Below are positions 7,977 through 15,077 of a stretch of 32,624 nt of DNA, piece by piece; within the stretch, counting starts at the first letter, position 1, and every line of letters begins with the position of its first letter. A program made the translations under genes and the position numbers. Under the pieces are notes generated by a model. It saw nothing but the letters and a program-made list of their open reading frames with translations. It was not told the DNA's origin and searched no databases. This stretch comes from Halobacteriales archaeon QS_5_70_17. Lineage in GTDB: Archaea > Halobacteriota > Halobacteria > Halobacteriales > Haloarculaceae. The stretch lies in assembly GCA_003021975.1 (NCBI GenBank), contig PXRR01000044.1, positions 4,410 to 37,033 of the forward strand, in the 5' to 3' direction.

Positions 7977-8075
7977 ATGGGTAAGTTCCGAAAAGCCATG
8001 TTCGCTTGGCGACGGCTGCCGCGCGGTGCGAAGCGAAGCATCAAGCGGAAACTACGGCGGCTGTTCCGGCGGTAA
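7977..8075 (+). CDS. Small, highly basic 32-residue protein
   Basis: An ATG ORF encoding a peptide that begins MGKFRKAMFAWRRLPRG and ends LRRLFRR. It has 15 Arg/Lys and no Asp or Glu, striking in a genome whose proteins are acidic. GGTGATC at 7966-7972, a seven-base match to the anti-Shine-Dalgarno end of archaeal 16S rRNA, precedes the ATG by four bases, and a TATA-like element lies further upstream. Hydrophobic and basic residues alternate in a way that would form a cationic amphipathic helix, so binding to RNA, DNA, the ribosome or membrane is plausible. I know no family. Codon choice (CGA, GGT, AAA, CTA) is less GC-biased than in neighbours. The gene is divergent from the Nif3-like gene and overlaps only rejected frames. 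Reality of translation is unproven. Confidence 0.5.
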   Translation: MGKFRKAMFAWRRLPRGAKRSIKRKLRRLFRR

Positions 8076-8197
8076 GCGAACCGCCGCTCGCTTCTCGCAG
8101 ACGCACGCCGGCCAGCTCCGGCTACGGCCGCAACGGGCGGGGTGCGCGGGTCGGATCCCCTCGCTGCGAGACGGTCGGGGGGTCGCGGAGCGCGCGC

Positions 8198-9001
8198 TCA
8201 GTCGGCGCCGTTCGCGCGGGCGTAGACGAACGTCCGGAGCAGTTTGCCGGCCAGGGCGGCGGCCTGTCCGTCGTCGCGGTCGTTGACCTCGACGACGTCG
8301 AACCCCACCGCGCGCGGCGCGATCCGGTCGACGATCCGGCGCATCTCGCGGGGGAACAGCCCGAACGGCTCCATCGTCCCGGTCCCGGGCGCGAACGCGG
8401 GGTCGGCGCCGTCGACGTCGACGCTGAGGTACGCCTCGCCCTCGAAGTCGGGCGTCCACTCCCCGACGTCCTCGGGAGGGACGACGGTTACGTCGTCGGC
8501 GCCGGCCCGCTCCCACTCGGCCTCGCTGCCGGTCCGGGCGCCGACGACGACGGCCTCCCCCGCGGTCTCGAGCGCGCGGCGGGTGACGGTCGCGTGGCTC
8601 AGCGGGTTGCCGTCGTACTCCGCCCGGAGGTCGAGGTGGGCGTCCAGCGCGACGAAGACGTCGGGCTCACAGGCCCGGACGCCGGCCAGCGAGACGGTGT
8701 GCTCCCCGCCGACGAGCAGCGGGACGGCCCCGTCGGCCAGCGCGTCCCGGACCTGCCCGCCGAGGAACTCCAGGTACTCGGGGACGTCGTCCCACGCGTG
8801 GAGGTCGCCGGCGTCGTGGACGGCGAGGTCGGTGAAGCGACTGTCAGTACGGTGATCGTAGTCGTCGAACGCCCGGGAGAACCGGCGGACCCGGTCGGGC
8901 CCGAAGCGAGTCCCGGGCTGGAACGTCGTCGAGCGGTCCAGGGGCGCGCCGAACAGGACGTACCGCGCGTCCCCCCGCTCGGCGACCGCCCCGGGGAACA
9001 T
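8198..9001 (-). CDS. speB: Agmatinase (ureohydrolase family)
   Basis: A 267-residue arginase/agmatinase-fold enzyme. Manganese ligands are visible: His101 in LLVGGEHT, Asp120/His122/Asp124 in ALDAHLDLR, and Asp195/Asp197 in SVDVDGADPAFAPGTG. SHATVTRRALE corresponds to the substrate-loop motif SHGTPFRRA of agmatinases. The reaction is agmatine to putrescine plus urea. Its ATG follows the aIF5A stop with no base between (TAG then ATG), so it must be co-transcribed with, and probably coupled to, the protein whose lysine receives an aminobutyl group. In Haloferax volcanii an agmatinase homologue next to aIF5A has been linked to hypusination, so a role in that pathway, acting on agmatine or an aminobutyl-agmatine intermediate, is more likely than general polyamine synthesis. 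Confidence 0.93.
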   Translation of the reverse strand: MFPGAVAERGDARYVLFGAPLDRSTTFQPGTRFGPDRVRRFSRAFDDYDHRTDSRFTDLAVHDAGDLHAWDDVPEYLEFLGGQVRDALADGAVPLLVGGEHTVSLAGVRACEPDVFVALDAHLDLRAEYDGNPLSHATVTRRALETAGEAVVVGARTGSEAEWERAGADDVTVVPPEDVGEWTPDFEGEAYLSVDVDGADPAFAPGTGTMEPFGLFPREMRRIVDRIAPRAVGFDVVEVNDRDDGQAAALAGKLLRTFVYARANGAD

Positions 9002-9376
9002 CTATACGATCTTGCGCTGGTCCTCGTACTCGAGGAACTCGATCTCGTCGTCGGTCTCGGCGTCGACGCCCTCGGGGACCCGCATGGTGATCGTCTCGTA
9101 GGTCTCGAGGTCCATCACCTGCATCTCGCCGTCGTTCGTGGAGACGACCTGGCCCTGCTTGCGGTCGATGATCGGGACCCACACCTTCGCGTCGACCGGC
9201 TGGGTGAAGTTGCGCTTCTTGGAGTCGAAGACGCCCTTCCCCTCGACCCGGGCCTTCGCGCTGCCGTGCTTGCCGGGTTTGGCCGTGCTGTAGGAGTTGA
9301 TGACACACGGGACGTCCTCGATCATCACGTAGCTCCCTTCCTGGAGATCTCGGACTTCCGTCTGCTGTCTCGCCAT
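9002..9376 (-). CDS. eif5A: Translation factor aIF5A (hypusine-containing)
   Basis: A 124-residue aIF5A, which binds the ribosome and relieves stalling at difficult peptide bonds and helps termination. The N-terminal KOW-like domain carries the hypusination loop [12 protein letters not shown], with the modified residue predicted as Lys36, followed by the OB-fold domain. The frame is open nine codons further up, but I chose the ATG at 9376: the protein then starts [16 protein letters not shown] like its relatives, and a TATA-like CGTTTATGG on the reverse strand (about 9401-9409) sits 25-30 bases ahead, giving a leaderless message. It is the first gene of a two-gene unit with agmatinase. Assignment is certain at family level. 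Confidence 0.97.
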   Translation of the reverse strand: MARQQTEVRDLQEGSYVMIEDVPCVINSYSTAKPGKHGSAKARVEGKGVFDSKKRNFTQPVDAKVWVPIIDRKQGQVVSTNDGEMQVMDLETYETITMRVPEGVDAETDDEIEFLEYEDQRKIV

Positions 9377-9467
9377 ACCCGATGCTATCGGATGGGCTGC
9401 CATAAACGGTTTGGAACCGCCCGTCCGGCCACGGAATGGCCTCTCACCCGGGAATCGGCCCCGGTTC

Positions 9468-9638
9468 CTACGTCTCCCCGGCGAGGTCGACGCAGTCCTC
9501 CGGAGCCGCCCGGAGCCACGCGCCGTCGGTCCGCCCGTCCGCGGTCTCCTCGACGATCACCAGGTCGCCGTCGCCGGTCTGGCGGGCGACGATCGATCGC
9601 GGCGCGTCGGATCCGTCGTCGGAAGTTAGCCTCGTCAT
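9468..9638 (-). CDS. Small acidic haloarchaeal protein (56 residues)
   Basis: A complete reading frame from ATG at 9638 to TAG at 9468-9470, starting [20 protein letters not shown] and ending [13 protein letters not shown]. It is rich in Asp/Glu and reads like a native haloarchaeal protein (GC-rich third positions). The core [14 protein letters not shown] and AWLRA stretches suggest a small beta-rich domain. An AT-rich region at 9640-9680 on its upstream side contains TATA-like sequence. It lies between aIF5A and the aminotransferase on the same strand. The forward frame over the same bases gives a Ser/Arg-rich shadow. I do not know its function; many haloarchaeal genomes have unnamed proteins of this size and style. 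Confidence 0.65.
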   Translation of the reverse strand: MTRLTSDDGSDAPRSIVARQTGDGDLVIVEETADGRTDGAWLRAAPEDCVDLAGET

Positions 9639-9719
9639 TTTCTTTCTATAGATACACTAGCTGCAGAATGACTTAATTATGTTCGGACTGAAGTATCTCC
9701 AGTCGGCGGTAGGACGGGC

Positions 9720-10787
9720 CTACGCGTGGCGATCGAGGAACGCGTCGAGGCGGTCGAGCCCCGTCCGGAGGTCCCCGGTCGGGAGGCCGAAGCCGATCCG
9801 GAACCGGTCGGGATGGCCGAACGCGTCCCCTGGCGCGAGTACGACGCTCTCTTCCTCGACCACCCGCCGGCAGAACGACCGGCCGGTCGCGAACCCCTCC
9901 GGGACGGTGACGAATCCGTTGACGCCGACGGGGTCGTGCCAGGAGAGGTCGTGGCGCCCGACCCACGACCGGACGAGGTCGCGGTTTTCGGCCGCGAGCG
10001 CGCGGTTCCGGGCGAGGATCTCTTCCTCCTCGGCCAGCGCCTGCCGGGCGACGTGCTGCCCGAACTTCGGCGGGGAGATTGTCGTGTAGTCCTTCCAGTT
10101 GCGCGCGGCGGAGGTCACCTCGCTCGGCCCGGCCAGCCAGCCAAACCGTAGGCCGGCGAGCCCGTGGGCCTTCGTGACGCTGGTCGTCGAGACGCCGTAC
10201 TCGCCCATCGACGCGACGGGGGCCAGCGGCTCCTCGGCCAGTAGGCGGTAGACCTCGTCACAGAGGAGATACGCGCCGGCGTCGGCCGCGAGGTCGTACA
10301 GCGCGCGGACGGTCTCCCCGTCGAGGTACCGGCCGGTCGGGTTGTTCGGGTTGTTGACCACGACGACCGACGTCTCCGGGCGGATCGCCCCGGCGACGGC
10401 GTCGGGGTCGAGGTCCCACGCCGGCGGTTCGAGGTCGACGCGGGTGACAGCCCCCAGGGCCTCCGGGACGGCGTGGAGGGACTGGTAGGTCGGCGTCACG
10501 ACGACCGCGTGGTCGGCCTCGCCGACCAGCGCGAGGAAGGCCAGGAAGTTCGCCTCCTGGGCGCCGCAGGTACAGACCACCTCCTCCGCCGACCGGTCGT
10601 ACCGATCGGCGATCCGCGCCCGGAGGTCGGGGTCGCCGTCGGTCGGGACGACGTAGCCGAGTTCGCCCGCGTCGAGGTCGAACCGGGAGGCGTCGAGGCT
10701 CCGGATCCCGCTCTCCGCGAGCATCAGGTCGGCCTCGTGCTCGTAGCGGGCGAACCACCGCTCCAGCGCGAACGGCTCGATGTTCAT
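9720..10787 (-). CDS. PLP-dependent class I/II aminotransferase
   Basis: A 355-residue fold-type I enzyme. VNNPNNPTGRY (about 144-154) is the class I signature, LLCDEVYR holds the PLP-contacting Asp177 and Tyr180, and STTSVTKAHGLAGLRFGW carries the PLP-binding Lys206. The C-terminal phosphate and carboxylate-binding arginine is in RFRIGFG. The N-terminal 40 residues are unusually short on the usual minor-domain motifs, and the sequence resembles the AspC/capreomycidine-synthase-like group used widely in archaea. The amino donor and acceptor cannot be told from motifs. It stands alone between a 56-residue ORF and the ABC1 protein, with its own start ATG at 10787. Aspartate, aromatic or a secondary-metabolite amino acid are all possible substrates. 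Confidence 0.88.
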   Translation of the reverse strand: MNIEPFALERWFARYEHEADLMLAESGIRSLDASRFDLDAGELGYVVPTDGDPDLRARIADRYDRSAEEVVCTCGAQEANFLAFLALVGEADHAVVVTPTYQSLHAVPEALGAVTRVDLEPPAWDLDPDAVAGAIRPETSVVVVNNPNNPTGRYLDGETVRALYDLAADAGAYLLCDEVYRLLAEEPLAPVASMGEYGVSTTSVTKAHGLAGLRFGWLAGPSEVTSAARNWKDYTTISPPKFGQHVARQALAEEEEILARNRALAAENRDLVRSWVGRHDLSWHDPVGVNGFVTVPEGFATGRSFCRRVVEEESVVLAPGDAFGHPDRFRIGFGLPTGDLRTGLDRLDAFLDRHA

Positions 10788-10866
10788 ACCGGCCGCTCAG
10801 GTCGAGCGGGGTTAACCGTGTCCGTACCGGCCCGGGGGCGGTCCCGTCCGCCGCTCGCCGCCGGCC

Positions 10867-12648
10867 TCACTCTTGTCGCCCGTCTCTGGCGGCCGTTCGG
10901 TCGGTCTCGTCGCCCGGGGGGCTGTTCCCGGCGATACCGCTCGCCCCGGCGACCCCGGGGGACTCGCTCTCACTCCCGCTTTTGCTCCGGCGCTCTCGGA
11001 GGTTCTGCCGGGTGAACTGGGGCTGGGCCCGGATCCCCGACTCCTCTCGGAAGGAGAGGTACAGCGCCCCGAGCGCTGCGAGCGCGAGCGCGCCCGCGAC
11101 GAGCGTGGCTTCGACGCTGGCGAACGCGTACAGCACCGCCGTCGAGAGCGTCGTCGCGGTCAGGAACAGGCCGGCCACGAGGCGCTTGGCCAGGCGCTCG
11201 AACACCCGCTCCTCGTCGTCGATCCGGGCGTGCACCGAGAGGTCGTCGCGGTTGATCCGGTCGAGGGCGGCCTCGGCCTTCGCAGGCACTCGGACCGACG
11301 ACTGGACGGCCCGGTTGACCTCGTCGACCCGGTCCTCGACGAACTGGCGCGCGCCGGCCTCGATGTACCCCTGCTCGCGGAGGTAGGAGGTCGCTACGTC
11401 GATGAAATCGAAGTCCGGGTCGAGGGTGACGCAGACCCCCTCGACGACCGTCGCGACCCGGAGCACGAGCGCGAGGTTCGGCGGCAGGCGCAGCGGGAAC
11501 TCGTAGATGGTGTCCTCGACCTGCGAGACGATCTGCTGGACGCGGTACTGCTCGATGTCCTCGCCCCTGGCGTCGGCGATGGCCAGTTCCATGACGTCGG
11601 CCATCGTCCCCCGGTCGGCCTCCGGCGAGAGCGTTCCCATCTCGATGAGCGCGTCGAGGATGGCGTCGATGTCCTGCTGGGCGACCGCGGCGTAGAAGTC
11701 GATGATCTTCTCCTGGACGAACGGGTCGACCCGGCCGGACATCCCGAAGTCGTAGAACACCAGCGTCCCGTCGCCTTTCACGGCGAGGTTCCCCGGGTGG
11801 GGGTCGGCGTGGAAGACCCCGTCGTCGATGATCATCTGGAGGTACGCCCGCTGGAGGCGCTCGGCCAACTGCGTCCGGTCGACGCCCAGTTCGTCGAGGT
11901 CCTCCAGGTTCGAGATCTTCGTCCCGGAGACGTACTCCATGGTGAGCACGCGGTCGGTCGACCGCTGGGGGATCACCGCCGGGATGCGCACCCCTCGTTG
12001 CTCGGCGAAGTCCCCCCGGATCTCCTCGAGCATCGCGGCCTCGCGAGCGTAGTCCATCTCCTGGCGGATCACCGTCGCGAACTCGTCGGCTAGCGTCTCC
12101 AGGGAGAACGCCTGGGCCTGGTCGACGAACCGCATCAGAAGCGGGATGGAGAACTTGATCACCCGGAGGTCGGCCTCCACCAGCGACTCGATGTTCGGTC
12201 GGCGGACCTTCACCGCGACCGTCCGGGTGCTGTCGCCGTCGTCGTACTCCGCGAGGTAGACCTGTCCGAGGCTGGCGCCGCTGATCGCCTGCGGATCGAA
12301 CGACTCGAAGACGTCGTCGATCGGACCCAGTTCCTCCTCGACGACCGTCTCGGCCTCCTCCCAGGGGGCCGGCGGGACGTCGTCCTGCAGCTGCGCGAAC
12401 ACCTCGACGTACTCCGGGGGGAGGATGTCCGGCCGGGTCGAGAGCAGCTGGCCGAGCTTGATGAACGTCGGTCCGAGCGTCAGCATCGAATCCAGCAGCC
12501 GTCGGGCGCGCTCCCGGCGGGTCGCGCTCGGGACCTGCCGGGAGGGGCCGAACAGCAGGAAGCGCCGCCGGTCGCGGGCGTACGCCAGCAGGATCGGGAG
12601 GAACTGATAGGCGACGACGAAAAACCGGCGGTACGCGCGGAGAGTCAC
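10867..12648 (-). CDS. ABC1/UbiB (AarF) family atypical kinase
   Basis: A 593-residue protein-kinase-like protein of the ABC1/ADCK/UbiB family. The family-specific KxGQ extension is FIKLGQ (64-67), the Ala-rich nucleotide loop is SGASLGQVY (about 123-131), the nucleotide lysine is Lys147 in VAVKV, the catalytic loop is DGVFHADPHPGN (to residue 287) and DFG is at 300-302. Two hydrophobic segments near residues 490-535 should anchor it to the membrane, and a Ser/Glu-rich tail follows. Relatives act as ATPases or lipid-linked kinases needed for coenzyme Q synthesis; in haloarchaea, menaquinone or archaeal-lipid metabolism is the obvious guess, not shown here. The start is a GTG at 12648. No neighbour points to a pathway. 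Confidence 0.92.
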   Translation of the reverse strand: MTLRAYRRFFVVAYQFLPILLAYARDRRRFLLFGPSRQVPSATRRERARRLLDSMLTLGPTFIKLGQLLSTRPDILPPEYVEVFAQLQDDVPPAPWEEAETVVEEELGPIDDVFESFDPQAISGASLGQVYLAEYDDGDSTRTVAVKVRRPNIESLVEADLRVIKFSIPLLMRFVDQAQAFSLETLADEFATVIRQEMDYAREAAMLEEIRGDFAEQRGVRIPAVIPQRSTDRVLTMEYVSGTKISNLEDLDELGVDRTQLAERLQRAYLQMIIDDGVFHADPHPGNLAVKGDGTLVFYDFGMSGRVDPFVQEKIIDFYAAVAQQDIDAILDALIEMGTLSPEADRGTMADVMELAIADARGEDIEQYRVQQIVSQVEDTIYEFPLRLPPNLALVLRVATVVEGVCVTLDPDFDFIDVATSYLREQGYIEAGARQFVEDRVDEVNRAVQSSVRVPAKAEAALDRINRDDLSVHARIDDEERVFERLAKRLVAGLFLTATTLSTAVLYAFASVEATLVAGALALAALGALYLSFREESGIRAQPQFTRQNLRERRSKSGSESESPGVAGASGIAGNSPPGDETDRTAARDGRQE

Positions 12649-12805
12649 CCGGATCCCCCCTCGCTCGCGGGTCCGGGAGTCGCCGGACCGGCGATTCCCC
12701 GCGTTCGCGCGTACCGTTCTGTCCCCGGCGCGCGCGTTCGCTGCGACGTGTGGTCTGCGGCGTCAGCGGGGGCCGTCCCGGTCCCCGGCGCGGGAGTGGG
12801 CGCTC

Positions 12806-13168
12806 TCACGCCTCGCTGTCGGAGATGGGGATGGACTCGTCGGCCGTCGACGACGTCTTGGGGAGACGGAGACGGAGCGCGCCGCGCTCGATGGTCGCCT
12901 CCGCGTCGGTCCCCGTCGCGTCGGGCGGCAGCGGGAGCTCCGCGTCGAGAAAGAGCGACCGGTCCTCCTGGACGTACTGGAACTCCGCCGGGAGGTCCTT
13001 CTCCCGCTGGGCCTCCAGGCGGAGGCGGCCGTCCTCGGCGCGCGCGTCGACCGTATCGGCCGTCGCGCCCGGCAGGTCGATGACGACCAGGTACGCGCTC
13101 TCCGACTCCAGCAGGTCGGCGAACACCGCGTCCGGGAGGTCGCGCAACGCGTCGCGCAGGGCAGACAT
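12806..13168 (-). CDS. Hsp20/alpha-crystallin family protein
   Basis: A 120-residue small heat-shock-type protein. It begins MSALRDALRDLPDAVFADLL, then has the alpha-crystallin beta sandwich: SAYLVVIDLPGATADTVD, then RLRLEAQRE, then LPLPPDATGTDAEATIERGALRLRLPK, matching the usual VxxDLPG, LxxxAxRE, and GVLxIxLPK pattern with GAL in place of GVL. The C-terminal IPIS may serve as the IxI/V motif that caps neighbouring subunits. It would act as an ATP-independent holdase. The frame extends upstream to 13273, but the ATG at 13168 gives the family-like N-terminus. It has no obvious heat-shock operator in view and is separated from its neighbours by 157 bp and 470 bp. Confidence 0.8.
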   Translation of the reverse strand: MSALRDALRDLPDAVFADLLESESAYLVVIDLPGATADTVDARAEDGRLRLEAQREKDLPAEFQYVQEDRSLFLDAELPLPPDATGTDAEATIERGALRLRLPKTSSTADESIPISDSEA

Positions 13169-13638
13169 ACCCGACGATAGGCGCGGGAGGGCGAAAAAGC
13201 CCCCGGAAGTCGACTCTCGGGCGCCCAGCGCCGCCCCCGGACGGGCGAGGCCGAGCGCCAGCGGGGACTCCATCCCGGGGGCCTCGGCAGACCTCCCGCC
13301 GTCGGCGTCTGCGATCGGAAGCGGACTCCTCCTCGACGGTCCGCCCGCGGATCCGACAGTCGCGTCCCGAGGCGGGGGCCGCGACGGGCCCCCTCGACGT
13401 CCGTGGGCCCGGTCACCGACGGCGGTCCCCGCTCGTTCGAGCGGTCGGCGACCCTCGCCGGCGGAGTCCGCGGGCGCCGGTAGGCCACCGTCAGGTGAGC
13501 GCCGTCAGATCGTCCCCGCAGTTCGAGCGCCCCGACCGTTCCCCGCTCGACCGCTCCCCCGGGCGATCGCTCGCCGCGACTCCGCCTCGCTCGGCCGACG
13601 TCCCGGGTGCTTTTGCCCGCCGGCGCGAAAGGTCCGGC
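13169..13638. other. 470-bp non-coding stretch between hsp20 and moeA1
   Basis: Both flanking genes start at its edges and point away from it, so it should hold two divergent promoters. It is as GC-rich as coding DNA and I see no convincing gene: the open frames here read as Arg/Ser/Pro-rich shadows. CGAAAAAGCC at 13190-13199 (hsp20 side) and GTGCTTTTGCC at 13607-13617 (moeA1 side) are the only AT-rich spots and lie at plausible promoter distances of about 25-30 bases from the two starts. Confidence 0.45.
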
Positions 13639-14874
13639 ATGACCGACGTGAGCGACACCGGCTTCAAGTCGGTGACGCGGGTCGACGAGGCGCGCGAGCG
13701 CCTGCTCTCGGCCGCCGACCCTGTCGAGCGCACCGATCGGCTCCCCCTGGAGCAGGCGGTCGGGCGGGCGCTGGCCGAACCCGTCGCGGCCCGGCGGAAC
13801 GTCCCCCACTACGCCCGCGCCGCCATGGACGGCTACGCGGTGCGCGCCGAGGACACCTTCAGTGCGAGCGACCGCTCGCCGGCGGTCCTCCGCGAGGGCG
13901 ACAGCCCGGGCCCGAACAGCGCCGTCAGGGTCCACACGGGCAGCGCGCTCCCGGACGGCGCCGACGCCGTCGTGATGGTCGAGGAGACCGAGCGCGTCGA
14001 GGGACGCTCGGCGGACGACGGGAGCGCCGAACTGGAGGTGTTCGACGCCGTCGCCGAGGGCGAGAACGTCGCGCCCGTCGGCGAGGACGTCAGCGAGGGC
14101 CAGGCGCTGTTCGACCCCGGCCACCGCCTCCGGCCGTCGGATCTCGGCCTGCTGAAGTCGACCGGGATCGACGCCGTCCAGGTGTACGACCGGCCGACCG
14201 TCGGCGTCGTCCCGACCGGCGAGGAACTCGTCCAGCGCGACCCGGACCCGGGCGAGGTGATCGAGACCAACGGGCTGACCGTCTCGCAGTACGTCCGCCG
14301 GTGGGGCGGAACTCCGACGTACCGCGAGGTCGTCACCGACGACGAGCGGGCGCTGCGGGCGGCCCTCGAGCGCGACCTCACCAAGGACGTCGTCGTCACG
14401 ACCGGCGGGTCGTCGGTCGGCGAGCGCGACCTCATCCCGGAGGTCGTCGACGACCTCGGCGAGGTGCTCGTCCACGGGATCGCTCTCAAGCCCGGGCACC
14501 CCTGCGCGCTGGGAGTCGTCCGCGACACGCCCGTGGTCATGCTGCCGGGCTACCCCGTCGCCTGCATCGTCAACGCCGTCCAGTTCCTCCGGCCGCTGGT
14601 GAAGGCCCTCGGCCACCTCCCCCGGGAGCCCCACCCCGCCCGCGAGGCCCGCCTGACCCGGAAGGTCCGGAGCGAACCCGGCGTCCGGACGTTCGTCCGC
14701 GTGGCGACCGAGGAGGGCGAGGACGGACTCGAGGCGACGCCCACCCGCGCCAGCGGGTCGGGCGTGCTCTCCTCGGTGGCGCTGGCCGACGGCTGGGTCG
14801 TCGTCGAGGAGGACCGCGAGGGGATCCCCGAAGGCGAGATCGTTTCCGTCGAGGACTGGGAGTACGCTCCCTGA
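13639..14874 (+). CDS. moeA: Molybdopterin molybdenumtransferase MoeA (first paralogue)
   Basis: A 411-residue MoeA, which inserts molybdate (or tungstate) into adenylylated molybdopterin. Visible are the domain I/II signature HYARAAMDGYAVRAEDTF, TGSALPDGADAVVMVEET, and in the catalytic MoCF-like domain TVGVVPTGEELV, VVTTGGSSVGERDL, GIALKPGHPCALG and VVMLPGYPVACIVN. The C-terminal domain IV is complete. The frame opens 48 codons earlier, but the ATG at 13639 gives a family-like start with a TATA-like element 25 bases ahead. A second MoeA gene follows after about 200 bp on the same strand; tandem MoeA paralogues with and without a substrate-binding domain are common in haloarchaea, perhaps for separate molybdenum and tungsten handling. 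Confidence 0.92.
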   Translation: MTDVSDTGFKSVTRVDEARERLLSAADPVERTDRLPLEQAVGRALAEPVAARRNVPHYARAAMDGYAVRAEDTFSASDRSPAVLREGDSPGPNSAVRVHTGSALPDGADAVVMVEETERVEGRSADDGSAELEVFDAVAEGENVAPVGEDVSEGQALFDPGHRLRPSDLGLLKSTGIDAVQVYDRPTVGVVPTGEELVQRDPDPGEVIETNGLTVSQYVRRWGGTPTYREVVTDDERALRAALERDLTKDVVVTTGGSSVGERDLIPEVVDDLGEVLVHGIALKPGHPCALGVVRDTPVVMLPGYPVACIVNAVQFLRPLVKALGHLPREPHPAREARLTRKVRSEPGVRTFVRVATEEGEDGLEATPTRASGSGVLSSVALADGWVVVEEDREGIPEGEIVSVEDWEYAP

Positions 14875-15077
14875 CGCTCCCCCAGGCTCGCTGGCGGTCC
14901 CCGCCCCCGCCCCGGTCGCCGCGGCGTCCGGACCGCGAAGACACAAGTAGCGCCCGCGCCCACCCGAGGGTATGACCACGACGCAGCGCCGGGCGCCGCC
15001 CGCGGGTCCGGCCCCCGGAGAGACGGTCGACGGCACCGACACCGCTACCGGCACGCGACCGTCCGCCCGCTCCACCC

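Noticed and set aside
7883-8044. 54-codon N-terminal extension of the Nif3-like protein
   Set aside because: The extension is unlike the family, crosses the TATA-like element expected for the ATG at 7882, and overlaps the opposite small ORF.
12763-15075. 770-codon reverse-strand frame across hsp20 and moeA1
   Set aside because: It spans two recognised genes and their promoters, and its sequence is low-complexity with no domain.
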